Shown: piece by piece, positions 44,618 through 56,845 of the stretch
Numbering within the stretch: position 1 is the stretch's first letter
Layout: each line of letters begins with the position of its first letter
DNA from: Pegoplata infirma
Lineage: Eukaryota; Arthropoda; Insecta; Diptera; Anthomyiidae
Direction: 5' to 3'
Assembly (NCBI GenBank): GCA_963921195.1
Contig: OY992537.1
Span: forward strand, 56,506,313 to 56,570,312
Length of the DNA stretch: 64,000 nucleotides
Translations under genes and position numbers: made by a program
Notes under the pieces: generated by a model
The model's database searches: none
Told to the model about the DNA's origin: nothing
What the model saw: only the letters and a program-made list of their open reading frames with translations

Positions 44618-44653
44618 CTGATGATGGAAGGGTGGCATCTTCCGAAAGCTGTC
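44618..44653 (+). ncRNA. Hammerhead-like core, right arm
   Basis: CTGATGA (44618-44624), one extra T, stem GGAAG with CTTCC (8-nt loop), GAAA (44644-44647), then GCTGTC. The conserved core words and a stem II are present. Stem III would be one pair only, and stem I (GGAGTG with CATCTCC) needs a bulge. Confidence 0.35.
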
Positions 44654-44694
44654 GACATCTCCACTTAGCCTGTGTTGTCACTTGATTTTTTTTT

Positions 44695-45240
44695 TCAGAT
44701 TTTCTCATCAAATTTTTTTTTCATAAAATTTTTTTTTTCATAATTTTTTTTTTCATAAAATTTTTTTTCATCAATTTTTTTGTTTTTTCATCAAATTTTT
44801 TTTTCATCAATGGTTTTTTTTCATCAAATTTTTTTTTCATTAAATTTTTTTTTCATCAAATTTTTTTTTCATAATTTTTGTTTTATCATATTTTTTTTAT
44901 CAATTTTTTTCATCAATTTTTTTTTCATCAAATTTTTTTATCAATTTTTTCTTACCAAAAAAAAAAAAATTTTTTTCATCACATTTTTTTTATCATATTT
45001 TTTTCATCAATTTTTTTTCATCAAATTTTTTATCAAATTTTTTACTATCAATTTTTATCTCACCAAATTTTTTTTTTTTTATATTTTTTTCATTAATTTT
45101 TTTTTAAATCAAAAAATTTTTCTTTTCATCAAAAAAATTTAAAAAAATTTTTTTTTGTCAAAATTTTTTTTCACCAAAAATTTTGGGTTCATTAAATTTT
45201 TTTTAACATAATTTTGTTTTTCGTGAAAAAAAATAATTTT
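44695..45240. repeat. T-rich CATCAA array, right part
   Basis: About 30 units of TTTTTTTTCATCAAAT type. The 120-codon frame here is a run of Phe, Ile and His caused by the repeat. Confidence 0.65.
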
Positions 45241-45409
45241 TTTTTTTCCAAAACTACTTTTTCACCAAGTGTTTGCACTTATTTTTGCACTCACTTACGA
45301 AATGTACTGATATTTCAATTCGTGTTGCATGGAATAGCAAAGTAATATAACATTATCTTTTCTAAAAAAACTTCCGCAAAACATTATCATGATTTAATGT
45401 TTTGGGCAA

Positions 45410-47861
45410 GAGTACAAAATTTGCAGGCATTTTTTTTTTGAGTGTAGTAAAATATATGGGGCAGATCATAATGTAGACGGATATTTTTATATCCGGATAT
45501 TTTTAAATCCAAAAAAAGGTCTTTGTGTGTTTTAAAACTTTATGGGTTTTACTAAATGTTTCGCGACCCCCTATAAATGTTTCCGCGATCTCTGTAGAAT
45601 AGAATAGTGAAATAAAATTTGCAATAAGTTCAGTAATTTTTCCTTTGATTTTGGTACAAAACCCTTCTCAGAAGTGATGAGATTAAAAAATTTTGGTAAA
45701 TTTCAGAAAGCCGGAAATCGCTAGATCCACTTAAAATCAATCGAAAAGTTTTTATATTCGTAGTTTATAATCCCCAAAACCTAGTGCCATATTTTGTTCA
45801 TCTAGTGATTTTAAAAATAAATTTCGAAGAATCAAAAAAAAAACTTTCTGTAACAAACTTTGCCATTTGTGACAATAAACGCCTGTACACCAAAGAGATA
45901 AAAAAAATTAAGAAGACACTTTCGTCTTGTACAAAATCCAAAAAAGGCGTGACAACAACCAAAACACTTTTGTAACAAAAAAAAACGAAAACTTCCTTGA
46001 AAGAATGCAAACAAAAAAAAAGAAAAAATCTCAAGTTTGCCAACTGATCAGGGTATTGTGATACAAAATGAAAATTGGAAAAACAACTAAAACACACAAA
46101 CAATAGAGGAAAATTTAACAGAAAAAAAATTGGCAATTTCGATACAATTTTAACTAACAACAATAAAACTTTCGCTATGGCTGCTGTTGCGCATTTTTTT
46201 TTTTAATTTTTTTTTTTATTATTGTTTTCATTTTGCCAATTGAACTACTTAAACATACACAATGTTAAATAAAGGAAATAGGAAACAGGAAGTTTTGAAA
46301 ATGCCATTTTAAGTTTGTGTGCTTAAGTGTGTTTGTGTGTATTTGTGCGTGTGTTGTTGTTGCCATCTCATCTGCACAAGTAATAAAATGTTCATTTAAG
46401 CTCAAGTGTTTATTTGAAAATTGCTAAAAATAAATATTTAAAAAAATAAAACTAATGAAAACAAAGTAAAGACAATAATATACAATTACTTAAGGATTTA
46501 ATCAAAAACAAATGAAAATTGAAAATAAATTCAATTAGCGTACAGCTTAAAAACAGGTAAAAATTATTTTAAAGTTATTTTGAAATTCAGCTGGTGACAA
46601 GTATTAAAAATTTATTGTTTTTTTTTACGGTTTCGGAAGATATGTTAACACTTGGGAACAATAATAAAATTTTGTGTTTTTCTGTAACTCAAAGAAAAAC
46701 AGCAGTTCAAAAAAAACTACCTGCGGATTATATTTTAGGAAAATGTTAAAAAATTTTTTGTTAAAAACATTTTATAAAACTTTTTTGTTCTTTTGAAAAT
46801 TTCAGCTCCATTTGACACGTGTTAAAGTAGCTCATCAGAAGTTTTCAAATTAAAATTTCATAAGACACTGCTGTGAAACATAAACTTTGTTTGTTATTGC
46901 AGGTTTGTGTACACTCAGAAAATTAATGCAGTTATTATATGACTGTTGTGTGTGTAGAAGGGTGTAGCAAAATTTTCTTTTTTTAGAATTTCAAAATCGT
47001 CGGGGTCGGAACACCTGACTTTTAGGGTCAATATTTGGGTCAGGGATGTTAAAGTTGGTACAATTGCACTTTTTACCTTCAAAAGCACCGTATACTACCG
47101 CGACTCATTTGGTACAATTTTAAAATTTACGATTTCTTTCTTTATAGCTCATCAAAATTTCGTTAAAAAAATCCCAGTTTTTTTCTTTACTTAAAAAAAG
47201 TGTTCACAAGGTACTAATGCTAGACCGATTTACACCATAAATGAGATTCGTTTTTAGTTTCTACCTCTTGTTTTAAAACAGTTGAAAGTAGTTTTCAAAA
47301 AAAAATTTCTAACATTTTTTTACAAAAATTTCAGGATGTTAAAAACTTATTTTTATAAACGGTATCAGAATGAGACGCTTGATAAAAATTCATACACACT
47401 TTTATCAAACAAAAATTCTCCGAACTTGCAAATTTTGAGACCTTTTATCTTTAGAAGAATTCTCAGATCTTATATATTTTGTGTTTACACTCTCAGATAC
47501 ACGTTTCCTATCGAAAAATTCGATAATTCTGAGAATTTTTCCTGTAGATCAAGAAATTGTTAAAAAACGCCCCTGAAAAAGGTTTTTATTTTTAATTTGT
47601 TTGCATTATGGAGGAAAGTTTCAGTATTAGTTAAGTTTTAGTTAAGTTTTTATAAAAAAAAAAATGGTACCGTGAGGGACCAAAAAGTACAATTTTTTTT
47701 TTGCCCATCTCGGAACTAAACCAGCCTGAAGCCAGACAACTTACAAACAACAGCGGACATCCAAGAAGACTCCACCGTATAAAGCCACACGATCTCGTAA
47801 GACGAAATATCTAGGAAAATAATAATTTGTATAGACACTTGGGAAAATCAAAAGTTACCTA
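45410..47861. other. Intron DNA with few repeats
   Basis: A CACT-family right end (TTTTTTTTTGAGTG then TA, 45428-45443) opens the stretch. From 45780 to 46900 it looks like single-copy DNA with a TG-rich tract at 46316-46368. Another CACT-type end (CACTCAGAAAATTAATG) is at about 46912. 47700-47820 is mildly GC-rich and may be an old element fragment. Frames at 45784-46163 run in opposite directions over the same bases and lack domains. Confidence 0.4.
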
Positions 47862-47952
47862 ATATATACTTTATGGAGTCCAACACCAATACTTCGATGC
47901 GTTACACACGAAATGACAAAAAACCCATACCAGCAGTATGGAGGGTAAAAAA
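47862..47952 (+). repeat. Closing end of a GTCC-family element
   Basis: ATACTTTATGGAGTCCAACA, CGATGCGTTACACACGAAAT and CAGTATGGAGGGTAAAA match the closing blocks of the copies at 47998 and 51401. Confidence 0.55.
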
Positions 47953-47997
47953 ATATAAATTTCTTAAAATTTTAGAACTTTTTGTTTTTAATAAAAA

Positions 47998-48641
47998 ACA
48001 AGTAATAGTGTTAAATTCGGGTGTGCCGAATCTTTTATACACTCCAATATGCAAAAAAAAATTCAGTGGCCTTTTATTTTTTTTGGGGTGGGTCGGTAAT
48101 GGTAATTGGGGGGGGGGGTCAAATTTCCTCTCGAAATATATGTTTAAAATTTCATTCTTATGTTTTTTGCAGTAAAATAATAAAAGTTTGCCATTATTTA
48201 AACAATTATTTTTAGTCCACGCCCACAAAAGGGGGCGGACCGAAAGCTGAGAGCCATTTTTTAATTCAAATGCAGGACATAAAACTATTTCATTTGTTAA
48301 ACAAAAACACAAAAAATCATGTAAAAAATGGTATTTTCCAGAAGTTACTTTAGTTCTTCAAGGGGAAACTTTTTCCCGCCTGGTCCGATTTTGCTCATTT
48401 ACGAACTTAACCTTCCTAAGAACATTTGACATATTCGTGCCAAATTTCGGTAGTCTAGCTCTTTTATTTTGTACTGCATCGTGTTAACTACAGACGGACA
48501 GACGGACATCGCTAGAATGTCTTAGAATGGATCACTGATCATAAATATATATACTTTATAGGGTCCTAGACCGATATTTTGATGCGGTTCACACGGAATG
48601 ACAAAGTGAGTATACCCCCTAATGGAGTTGAGGGGTATAAA
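47998..48641 (+). repeat. GTCC-type element, second subfamily
   Basis: AACAAGTAATAGTGTTAAAT, TTCGGGTGTGCCGAA hairpin, G run at 48106-48117, CACGCCCACAAAAGGGGGC, ACAGACGGACAGACGGACAT and a closing GAGGGGTATAAAA. About 85% alike by eye to 51401-52087. Confidence 0.7.
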
Positions 48642-48889
48642 AACTACTATAACATTTCAGGGGATTTTTTCAGGAATTTGAGAGCAGTAAAAACGACTGT
48701 AGATAAACAGTTGTGTAAACGCCTTGTTTTAACTGTATTTTGCAGTAGATTCTACTGACAAAAGCTTTTGAGTGTAAGTATGTAGTATGTGTGTGCGAGA
48801 TGGTAATGTTAGTGGTGGCCGCCTCCACGAAACTGACACGGGCGCTAAAATATAAAGTTTTTATTCACTAAATGTTTCGGTATATGTCT

Positions 48890-49984
48890 TTAAACCTGAA
48901 ATGGGTATGCAGAAATATAAAAGTATACAGAAATATAAAAGTAGGATAAACAAATGAGAATTATAAAACAGTGCAACAGCCAAAATCGGAATGGGATAAA
49001 ACAAGAAGCAACCCAGGAAAATTTTTCAGAACCGATTCTGACAACACTTGTTCTAGAACAGGTTCTTCGGTAACCATACACTATTACACTTTAATTATTC
49101 AGAACAAGTTAAGTAAAAATTAATGTGAAGCTTGTTCTCTGCAATCAAAGTTTCATAACATTTTGGTTCTTAGGAATTAAAAAAAATTATGTGTCAAAAA
49201 AATTAAAAAATATATATCAATTTATTTTTGTTAACCAAGAAAAAAGACGAAATTCTATTAAAATGACAGGATAAAATCGTGAAAATTGTTGAAACAAAGG
49301 TGAGTAAATTAAATTTTCATTGTCTGGGTCGGGTCAAATACTAATAATATTATGTTTTTTATTTTTGTTTCCAGAAAATCTATGTTCTGGTATGTCATTA
49401 TTGTAAGGCCCAAAATGCAACTTTGAGGCGAAAAAGGATAAATGTGTGTTAAAAAAATGTAAATATTCCATTTATATATGATTGTCTTTATCTTTGTTAA
49501 ATAAATTAATGCAATTCAATATATTTTTTAATTTTTATTTCTGTTCCAAATTTTACTTCTAGAACCGATTCCGAGGAACAAAAATATGTTATAATTTTGC
49601 TTACAAACACCTGTTGGTTTTGGGACAATCCCTTTGTAAAAAGAATCGGTGTTGCACAAGAATTAGAACAGGTTCTAGGGAAGTATAAGTTGTTCCACAA
49701 TCGGTTCTTTGCAACCGAAAATTTTGCTGGGAAATGAAAGTTGACTTTTTCGATAACCAATCCATCAAAGTATTTTTTAGTTTAGTGCTAGCTTTTTTTT
49801 GGACGCATTTGAACTTGGTGAACTATTGTTATAATTATAATTACTTAAAAACTCTATAGGAGGCGTATACTTAATTTTGTAATTGCTTTTAAATAACAAT
49901 CATACGCAATGCTGCATAGTGATTTATTTTTAATAATTCGGCAATTCAGTAAGTACTGGACCTATTGCAGCGAAATTCATCGTC
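48890..49984 (+). repeat. Dispersed repeat, second copy, interrupted by a MITE
   Basis: Same family and orientation as 1460-1762; it carries the insertion at 49012-49731. Confidence 0.6.
49012..49731. mobile_element. 720-bp MITE with CCCAGSAAAATTTT ends
   Basis: CCCAGGAAAATTTTTCAGAAC and GTTCTTTGCAACCGAAAATT plus TTGCTGGG are inverted relatives; TTCTAGAACAGG-type words occur inside both halves. The copy at 1460-1762 lacks it, so it is a clean insertion. No protein. Confidence 0.75.
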
Positions 49985-50025
49985 AGGGCCCCACATGCCC
50001 AATAAAGGCATCACCAGGGGGCCCT
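49985..50025. repeat. GC-rich two-step hairpin
   Basis: AGGGCCCC (49985-49992) pairs with GGGGCCCT (50018-50025), and ATGCC with GGCAT inside (loop CAATAAA). It stands at the end of the dispersed repeat and may be a small element or its terminus. Confidence 0.5.
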
Positions 50026-51400
50026 AAAGTGTGTTAATGTCATCAAAATTCAAATGCGTGTAAAAAAAATCTCGCACTAAACTAAAAAACCTAAAGGGTT
50101 TTGTTATGGAAAATGAGAGCTTTTATTGGATTTTGGTTTCATCCCATTCCGATTCGGACAGACCTATTTTTTATTCATATTTGGCGAAGACCCTTTTAGG
50201 AGATCCATTCACCTTTTCTAAATCGATTTTGCAGCAGAAATCAAAAGATTTTGACAATAGATTTTTAAAATAAAAATATAATTGACATCCGCATATTGAT
50301 AATGGCGCTCATACTCGGTGTAATGTCAGCAGATTTTCAGCTGTTTTAAAGTCTTTGCAAATTTATTTTTTTTTTTAAATATGTACCATTTAAGGGTTAA
50401 AGAGTGCTTTAGAAAGTGTTACTTTTTTTTCAAAAACAATTTTTTCACGTTTTTTTTTCTTTAAAGACATTGTGGACGTGATGACTTGTTGTTTGGGTTT
50501 GGTGTTCAGTGTTTCTGTTGCCACTACGTGTCTCACGTTAATTTTACACACATTCTAATGTTAAAATATTTCTACTAACAAAACTTTTCGCTTTTCCTGT
50601 GTTTATTTTCAATGTAGTAGTGCTCTCTCGCTTAACTTAATATTGTACATTATACATATTGTATGTGTTGTCGCTATTTAGGGAAGTATTGCCACATAAA
50701 AGGCTTTGATACCATACTTTCTTGCAGAGGAATTTTGTGAATTTTTGGAGATTTGACATCACTGAATATACAAAATCTGTCCTCGATCGCGTTTATTGCA
50801 TTGTAAAATATGTATATTGTGTTAAACATTTTTGAAATCATATATTTAGAAATTTTTAAATTCAATACCGATTTGACAAACTGTTTTTTGGTATTTTTCG
50901 GAAATGAGATTTTTAAATTGGTCACATTTCAAAAATGGTATCTGGCAATACCGATTAAGAGTTACAAGTAAGACCAGTAAATTTATTTTTCAAACCAACA
51001 TGTTTTAGTTAAAATAAAAAACTTTGGCAGATAATGTTAGGTTCTGTATGTTCGCATTCTACTTCCGTTTCTTTTAGCGTTATTATAAGACAAAGTTTTA
51101 AAAAGTATATCTTACATAAACTTAATGATACTTTGTTGTTATTTTATTTAGCTGTTTTATATTGTCGTATAAAGTTTAGTTTGTAATAATTCTTAAAAGA
51201 TATCTTGTTTGTTGTTTTAAATATGAGAGCCAACGAAATTATTTAAGTTTTGTGATTTAATAAAGAATTAAATATTAATGAAATTAAAAAGAGAAAAATT
51301 ACTTATATATATAACACCGTACAACACTACTTTTAACACACGAAGTAAAACTGCATTTACAGTTTCTCATTCTGTGATCATTTGCACAGAAAAAATAAAA
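50026..51400. other. Intron DNA, apparently single-copy
   Basis: No match to the repeat families of the window. A minus-strand 83-codon frame (50674-50925) has no domain. Composition is more even than elsewhere. Confidence 0.4.
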
Positions 51401-52087
51401 AACAAGTAAGAGTGTTAAATTCGGTTGTGCCGAATCTTTTATACCCTCCAACACGTTTACAATTAAAAAAAAAAATCGAAGAGGCATTTTTTTTTGGTGA
51501 GGGGGGGGGGGGGGGAATCGGCGGACTTGGTAGGGGAAACCTGTACCCCCGCTAAATATATTTACAAATTATTTGATTATGATATTGACGCTTAAATAAT
51601 GAAGTTTTATCGTTATTTTTAATTAATTTCTATAATCACGCCCCCAAAGGGGGGCGGCCTAAAAAAAATCGAATTTTCCAACCCCCTTGGTCCAAGCGCA
51701 GGTCTATAAACATAATATGGCATACAAATGTTGAGCAAAAATTAAAAAAAACTCGTAAAAATATCGTATTTTTCAGGGGTCGTTTTGGTTCTTCAAGGGG
51801 GAACTTTTTTCCCCTTGGTCCGATTTTGCCCATCTTCGAACTTAATCTTACCAGTAACATTAGAGATATTCTTGCCCAATTTCAGGGGTCTAGCTCTTTT
51901 GGTTTGGACTGCATCGTTATTTCTACAGACGGACGGACGGACTGACGGACATCGCTGGAATGTCTTAGATTCTATCATGGATCAATATTATATATACTTT
52001 GTGGGGTCCCCGACCGATATTTCGATGTGTTACACACGGAATGACAAAGTGAGTATACCCCCATACTGTGGTTGGAGGGTATAAAAA
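51401..52087 (+). repeat. GTCC-type element, second subfamily
   Basis: AACAAGTAAGAGTGTTAAAT, TTCGGTTGTGCCGAA hairpin, a G run at about 51501-51517, ACGGACGGACTGACGGACAT, CACACGGAATGACAAAGTGA and closing GGTTGGAGGGTATAAAA. The most complete copy here. Confidence 0.7.
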
Positions 52088-52587
52088 AGATTTAATTAAA
52101 AAAGTCGTAGATTAAATTAAAAAAATAATTAAATCCGGACCAATCACTAAAATGCGCAAATAAATTAAAAATATTTGTATGTCATTATTTAAAATTAAAT
52201 GGATATTTATTTAATTAAACATTTAATACTATAAACTATAAAAATTTAATTAAAATTAAAAAAAAAATAAATAAATAAAGTTTTAATTATATAAATTAAA
52301 AATTTAAGTAAAAAATTTTTTAAAAACAATTAAAATTTTTAATTCTGTAAATAAAAAAATATATTAAAAACAATACATTTTTTTAAAAATAAATAATTTA
52401 AAAAACACTTTTTTTAAATAAAATAGTATAAAAAAATGTTTCTTCAAACTTTACCAAATATATTTATGCCGTTAAGACAAAGTCACTAAGACAATTCTAT
52501 AAAGTTGATTATAAACCTTTTATATACATACTCATAAAACTATAAACAAAATGAGAATTCAAAAAACCATATAAGAAATAAAAAAAA
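52088..52587. other. A/T-only-like spacer
   Basis: AATTAAA and TTTAAT motifs almost throughout. No genes. Confidence 0.5.
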
Positions 52588-52830
52588 AAGGCTGTAGGCA
52601 AAATCGCCCAAAGAAAAATAACCCAAAAAAGAAAACGAACATTCGCCCAAAAATTTTTCATACAAATTTGGGTCATTTTTCAAATGAAAAGTTACCCAAC
52701 ATTTTTGGGCAAATTTTCATAGTTTTTGGGCAAAATTTCGAAATTAAAAATTGGGTGATTTTTCATTACGAAAAATTACCCAAAAGTTATATATGAAAAA
52801 TTGCCCAATTTAAAATTATTGTTTCTGTAA
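52588..52830. repeat. CGCCCAAA repeat cluster
   Basis: GGCTGTAGGCAAAATCGCCC starts a run of (G/T)CCCAAAA and TTTGGGC(A/G)A words in both orientations. The same opening occurs at 56658 and, inverted, at about 61139. Confidence 0.55.
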
Positions 52831-54454
52831 AGACAGTCGAGCTCAGGCTCTAATTATAATTATGTATTATAATTTTTCGATTTGGTATATGAGGAGTTCC
52901 GGCTAAGACTTAAATTTTGAGGTAAAAAAGATGTGGTTTTTGTTTTGATGGCACATCGATAAAATTTGGCATAAATATTAGAAGCTATTTAAGAATAAGA
53001 AATTCGTTCGCGTCAATTAAATCGCGCAAGGGGGTCAAAAGTTATGGCGGTTTTAAGATTTAGCGGTTTTAAAAAATCTTAAAAATATTTTGAATATTTT
53101 TTTTCTACACATTTGTTGCATGCGTTATTAAAATATGCCAGGATATATCATTTCTTCTAAAATATATGATATAAATTTAACCCTTTAATGACCAAACGAT
53201 TTAAAAAAAAAAAATATCTAAGTACCTAAAATCGCGATTAATTCGCGGTAAAAGAAAAGTTTCACAATTTTTTATAACATATTTAGGCAATGCGCGTTGG
53301 TTTTACTGAAAAAAAAATCACGGAAAATCGTATCATTGTACCAGTGTTTAAAAAAATCGGTGATGCTTTTTTATAACAACAAAATTTAATATGGTCCAAA
53401 AAATCTATAATCATCAACATTTTTTAACCCGCCTCTGATTTTATGATGACACGTCAAGTGGGCTTTCATTTAAAAAAAATTTCATCCGATTTCGTGTAAA
53501 GCCTTGGATGTGCCAGATCAAAACAGGTTTAGATAAAATCATTGCGCTTTCCGCTCAGAATGGCTTAAAGTAAAAAGTCAAAAAGCAAATCAGTTCTACT
53601 CGTTAAAGCACGTCTTTTGGTGTATTAAAATGAGCATGATGCATTAATTGCTACTAAAAAAAATTGGAAACAGATTTGCAAATTTCGCTCAATTTTCAAA
53701 AATGCCATAAAATTTTTGCAATTTATTTTTTATAAACCCGCCAGTGATTTTTTTTATGTAAACTCCTAAAAAACTCGGTTTACGCAAGAGTCCACCCAAT
53801 TTCGAATGAAACCGCGAATGTGCCTCGCGAAAAACTGGTATTTTAAAAAAATTACGTTTTTTCTTTCGAACTTTGATCTCCTGAAACTCCTTAACTATTC
53901 GTGGCACATTAACGGGATTAATTCCAAAATATTAAGAATTACAACAGCTACCACCTCTAGTTCAACTTTTTTCATTTTATAGAGGGGGCCGAAATCCCTG
54001 ATCAAAAAACCTCGAAAATTTAAAATCTCTTAATTTTTGGTTTCAAAACTTAACAGTCTTATAACTTCTAGAACTTAATAAAAAATGCGAAAGAAGGTAA
54101 AAACTATGGATTATTTCAAGTCATTTTTATCGATTTTTCAATTTTAACCCTCTGTCACTTTTACGGATAAAGTGGGGTAATCCTTAAACATTGCTCAGTG
54201 ATGGTTCAAGGTCTTGTTTACACAACTGCATTTACAGTTTTTCTAAATTCCTAAAACTGCCGGTTTTTTTAAACATTTATTTCAGTTTCACTGAGTTGAA
54301 ATTTAAAAAAGATTCCATGATATATGGTTTTTGAATTGAGAAAAGTGTGAAAGAAAAATTTAATTTTTCTAAAAATTTTAAACATCCTGGTTTGTTTCTT
54401 ACTAGTTTCATATTATCCAGTTATAATAATCTTCAGAAAAACTTTTATGGCTTA
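52831..54454. other. Unassigned sequence with TCGCG motifs
   Basis: Contains ATCGCGCAAGGGGGTC, AAATCGCGATTAATTCGCGG and two TTAACCCT words (53178, 54148) in the same orientation, so not a piggyBac pair. Minus-strand frame 53689-53907 has no domain. Probably decayed repeat. Confidence 0.35.
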
Positions 54455-54567
54455 ATTTTGTAAAACGCAACGCGCCGCGTTGTCAAAATTTCAATACAAT
54501 TTGTTGTTGTAACAAAAACAAATTACACAGAAATTTTGAAAACGCGGCGCGTTGCGTTTTACAAAAT
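54455..54567. repeat. 113-bp hairpin with AACGCGGCGCGTT arms
   Basis: ATTTTGTAAAACGCAACGCG at the left is matched by CGCGTTGCGTTTTACAAAAT at the right, 27-bp arms. Confidence 0.7.
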
Positions 54568-54638
54568 TGGGGGTTTAATGCAGCGCAGTAGAAAATCAAA
54601 AGTAATGAATTTAAAAACAGCATGGAACTCCGATGAAT

Positions 54639-54732
54639 GCGCCGCAGGCGAAAATTTTTACCAACAAATTTTAACAAAAAATCGCGCGATTTTTTGTTAA
54701 AATTTGTTGGTAAAATTTTTCGCCTGCGGCGC
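54639..54732. repeat. 94-bp near-perfect palindrome centred on ATCGCGCGAT
   Basis: GCGCCGCAGGCG opens and CGCCTGCGGCGC closes; the arms contain TTACCAACAAATTTTAAC. Half of it is present again, inverted, in the loop of the large palindrome (57150-57203). Confidence 0.75.
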
Positions 54733-54900
54733 TTTGGTTGGAGCTGTTTTTCATTCGGTGATCATTTGTCCTTTTTAAAGGATTTTTAAGTTTCAAAGGA
54801 CATTTTAGTGAAACACTTTAAAACAAATATATCTATCTACTCATACTACAAAGCTGAGATAAAAAACCAAATGAACTTAAATTTTTTTGATACACTAAAC

Positions 54901-56027
54901 TAGAGATGCGCACCAATCACGTGATTATTGTGAATCACGTGAATCGCGCGTGAATCACGTGATTCGTGAGTAAATTTTTTTCTACTCACGTGAGCGTGAG
55001 TAACAAAAAAAAGTTCGTGCGTGATCGTGCGTGAGTAAAATAGTTGCGTGAATTTTTCGTGATTTTAATTTTTTTTTGTTCGCTTACGTTTTCTTGATTT
55101 TTCATGGTATTTCGAAAAAAAATTTAATTTAATAAGTTTTTTAAAAATATGTCAATGAAGAAATTTGCACAGAGATTCTTTGAGGAAATGTCTTCAAGTC
55201 CTAACATGTTCATGTCCTAACATTGTCATTAATGAATATTTGTTTTAAGAGTGTGGAAAAATCCTCTAAGTCATTTATAAGGAAAAATCTTCATAATAGC
55301 AGTATATTAAACTAAACTTTTAAATCTGGGGAAATTTTCAATTTCAGAGAAAAACATGGCAATATAATCGATTTATGTAAAATAAAATAAAACTCTTACA
55401 ATTAGTATAAAATTAGTAAATAAACATACACTTTTGAAACTAAAGTTTGGGTCATAAACTGGAGGCTTCAGGCTCAAATCCAGTTAAAAATAAAAAGGCG
55501 GAATGTTATTTCTTAATATGATAAAGATAATTTATAAAGGAAAATAGATGGAAGTAAAACCTAAAGGAAATACGAAGATTTTTTGCCTTTTTGTAGGACA
55601 GATATTAGAAATTTTCACAAAGGCGACTTAGGGGAAATGTCAGCACCCCCTGACAACTGCTGATTATGATTGAGGAAATTTTGAAATTTTTTATGAAACT
55701 GTCCTCAACTCGGTATATAGAGATGTCTTCGGGGTGTCAGGTGTGACTCTGACACGACAGCGACCCGTCACCAAGGATGGCTCAAGGACTTTTCCAACTG
55801 GGTAATGCATAAAAAAATATGACAATTTTTTTTTACATATTTTTATTCGTGAGTATTTCGTGATCGTGATTACGTCGTGAGCGTGATTAAAATTTTTTTC
55901 TACTCACGTGAGCCTGCGTGAGCGTGAGCACAAAAAAAATGTTCATGCGTGATCGTGCGTGATTAATTTTTTTTTTTCGTGAGCGTGCGTGATCGTGATT
56001 GAAAAGTCACTCACGATCCCATCTCTA
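54901..56027. mobile_element. hAT-type element with CACTAAAC duplication (left arm copy)
   Basis: Ends TAGAGATGCGC and ATCCCATCTCTA, with CACTAAAC at 54893-54900 and 56028-56035. Subterminal DNA is packed with CACGTGA, GCGTGATCGTG and CGTGAGT words. The middle (55250-55800) is ordinary AT-rich DNA without a transposase. Confidence 0.8.
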
Positions 56028-56656
56028 CACTAAACCAATTTAATTTAATTTAATTTAACAACGGGTTGGTCCACATTAATATATTTTTTATGTAATATGT
56101 TTTTTCCCAAAAGAAATGTCTGGAAATTATGAAGAATGTTAAAGGACCAAATTTTTAAAGGATCTAATTGACATCGTTTTTCCTGATGCAATAAAACAAA
56201 AATAAAAATTGAGGAGACTCTTTTCTTTTTTGGTTTTTATCTCATCATCAATAGATGAGTAGAAATATTTTTTTTATTTTTTTAACTAAATTGTCTTCTG
56301 AAATTTTAACGTCACCTAAAAATGACACACAGAAAATAATATCGTATATTTTATTTTAATTAAAATTTTAATTGTTTTTTAATTTGATATTAATTAAATT
56401 TTTAATTAATATAATTAATTGTTTAATTAAATTTTTAACTTTATTTTAATTAACATTTTAATTGTTTTTAAATTTAGAAATGATTAAATATTTAATTGAT
56501 ATAATTATTTGTTTAATTAAATTTTTAGCTTCACTTAGTTTTGTGTTTGTTGTGTTTTGTTTTCCGTGTGTGCGCGAGTGTGTGTTTTTTTCTAACATTG
56601 TATTACATACAAAACAAATACGTAAGAATAAACAGTTTGCTGAAAGTGTTTTTTTT

Positions 56657-56845
56657 GGCTGTAGGCAAAATCGCCCAAAGAAAAATCGCCCAAAAATTTT
56701 TTTGAAAAATCGCCCAAATGCAAAATCGCCCAAAAAATATGAAAAATGACCCAAAAAGAAAAATACGAAACTTCGCCCAAAATTTACGAAAAAAAGCCCA
56801 AAAAAGAAATGAAAAATGACCCAAAATAAAATAAAAAAAGGTTTT
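56657..56845. repeat. CGCCCAAA minisatellite (left arm)
   Basis: GGCTGTAGGCAAAATCGCCC then repeated AAAAATCGCCCAAA and AAATGACCCAAAA. Inverted copy at about 60966-61140. Confidence 0.65.

Larger units (their letters stand above)
43960..44705. repeat. Inverted repeat, Penelope-like, with a piggyBac MITE at its centre
   Basis: 43975-44243 and 44513-44692 are inverted copies (AAGTGACAACACAGGCTAAG, AGATGTCGACAGCTTTCGG). The right arm lacks about 110 bp and has a tandem copy of AAGTGTGTGGCAATCGA. The CTGATGA...GAAA signature in each arm resembles the pseudo-LTR ends of Penelope-like elements. No reverse transcriptase is present. Confidence 0.5.

Noticed and set aside
44780..45142. A 120-codon open frame on the plus strand
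   Set aside because: The translation is nearly all Phe, Ile and His from the T-rich CATCAA array; no protein character.
45784..46163. Overlapping frames on both strands (63 and 121 codons)
   Set aside because: A-rich single-copy DNA; no domain, and the two frames cover the same bases.
53178..54160. A piggyBac element between two TTAACCCT words
   Set aside because: Both words face the same way; there is no inverted GGGTTAA end.
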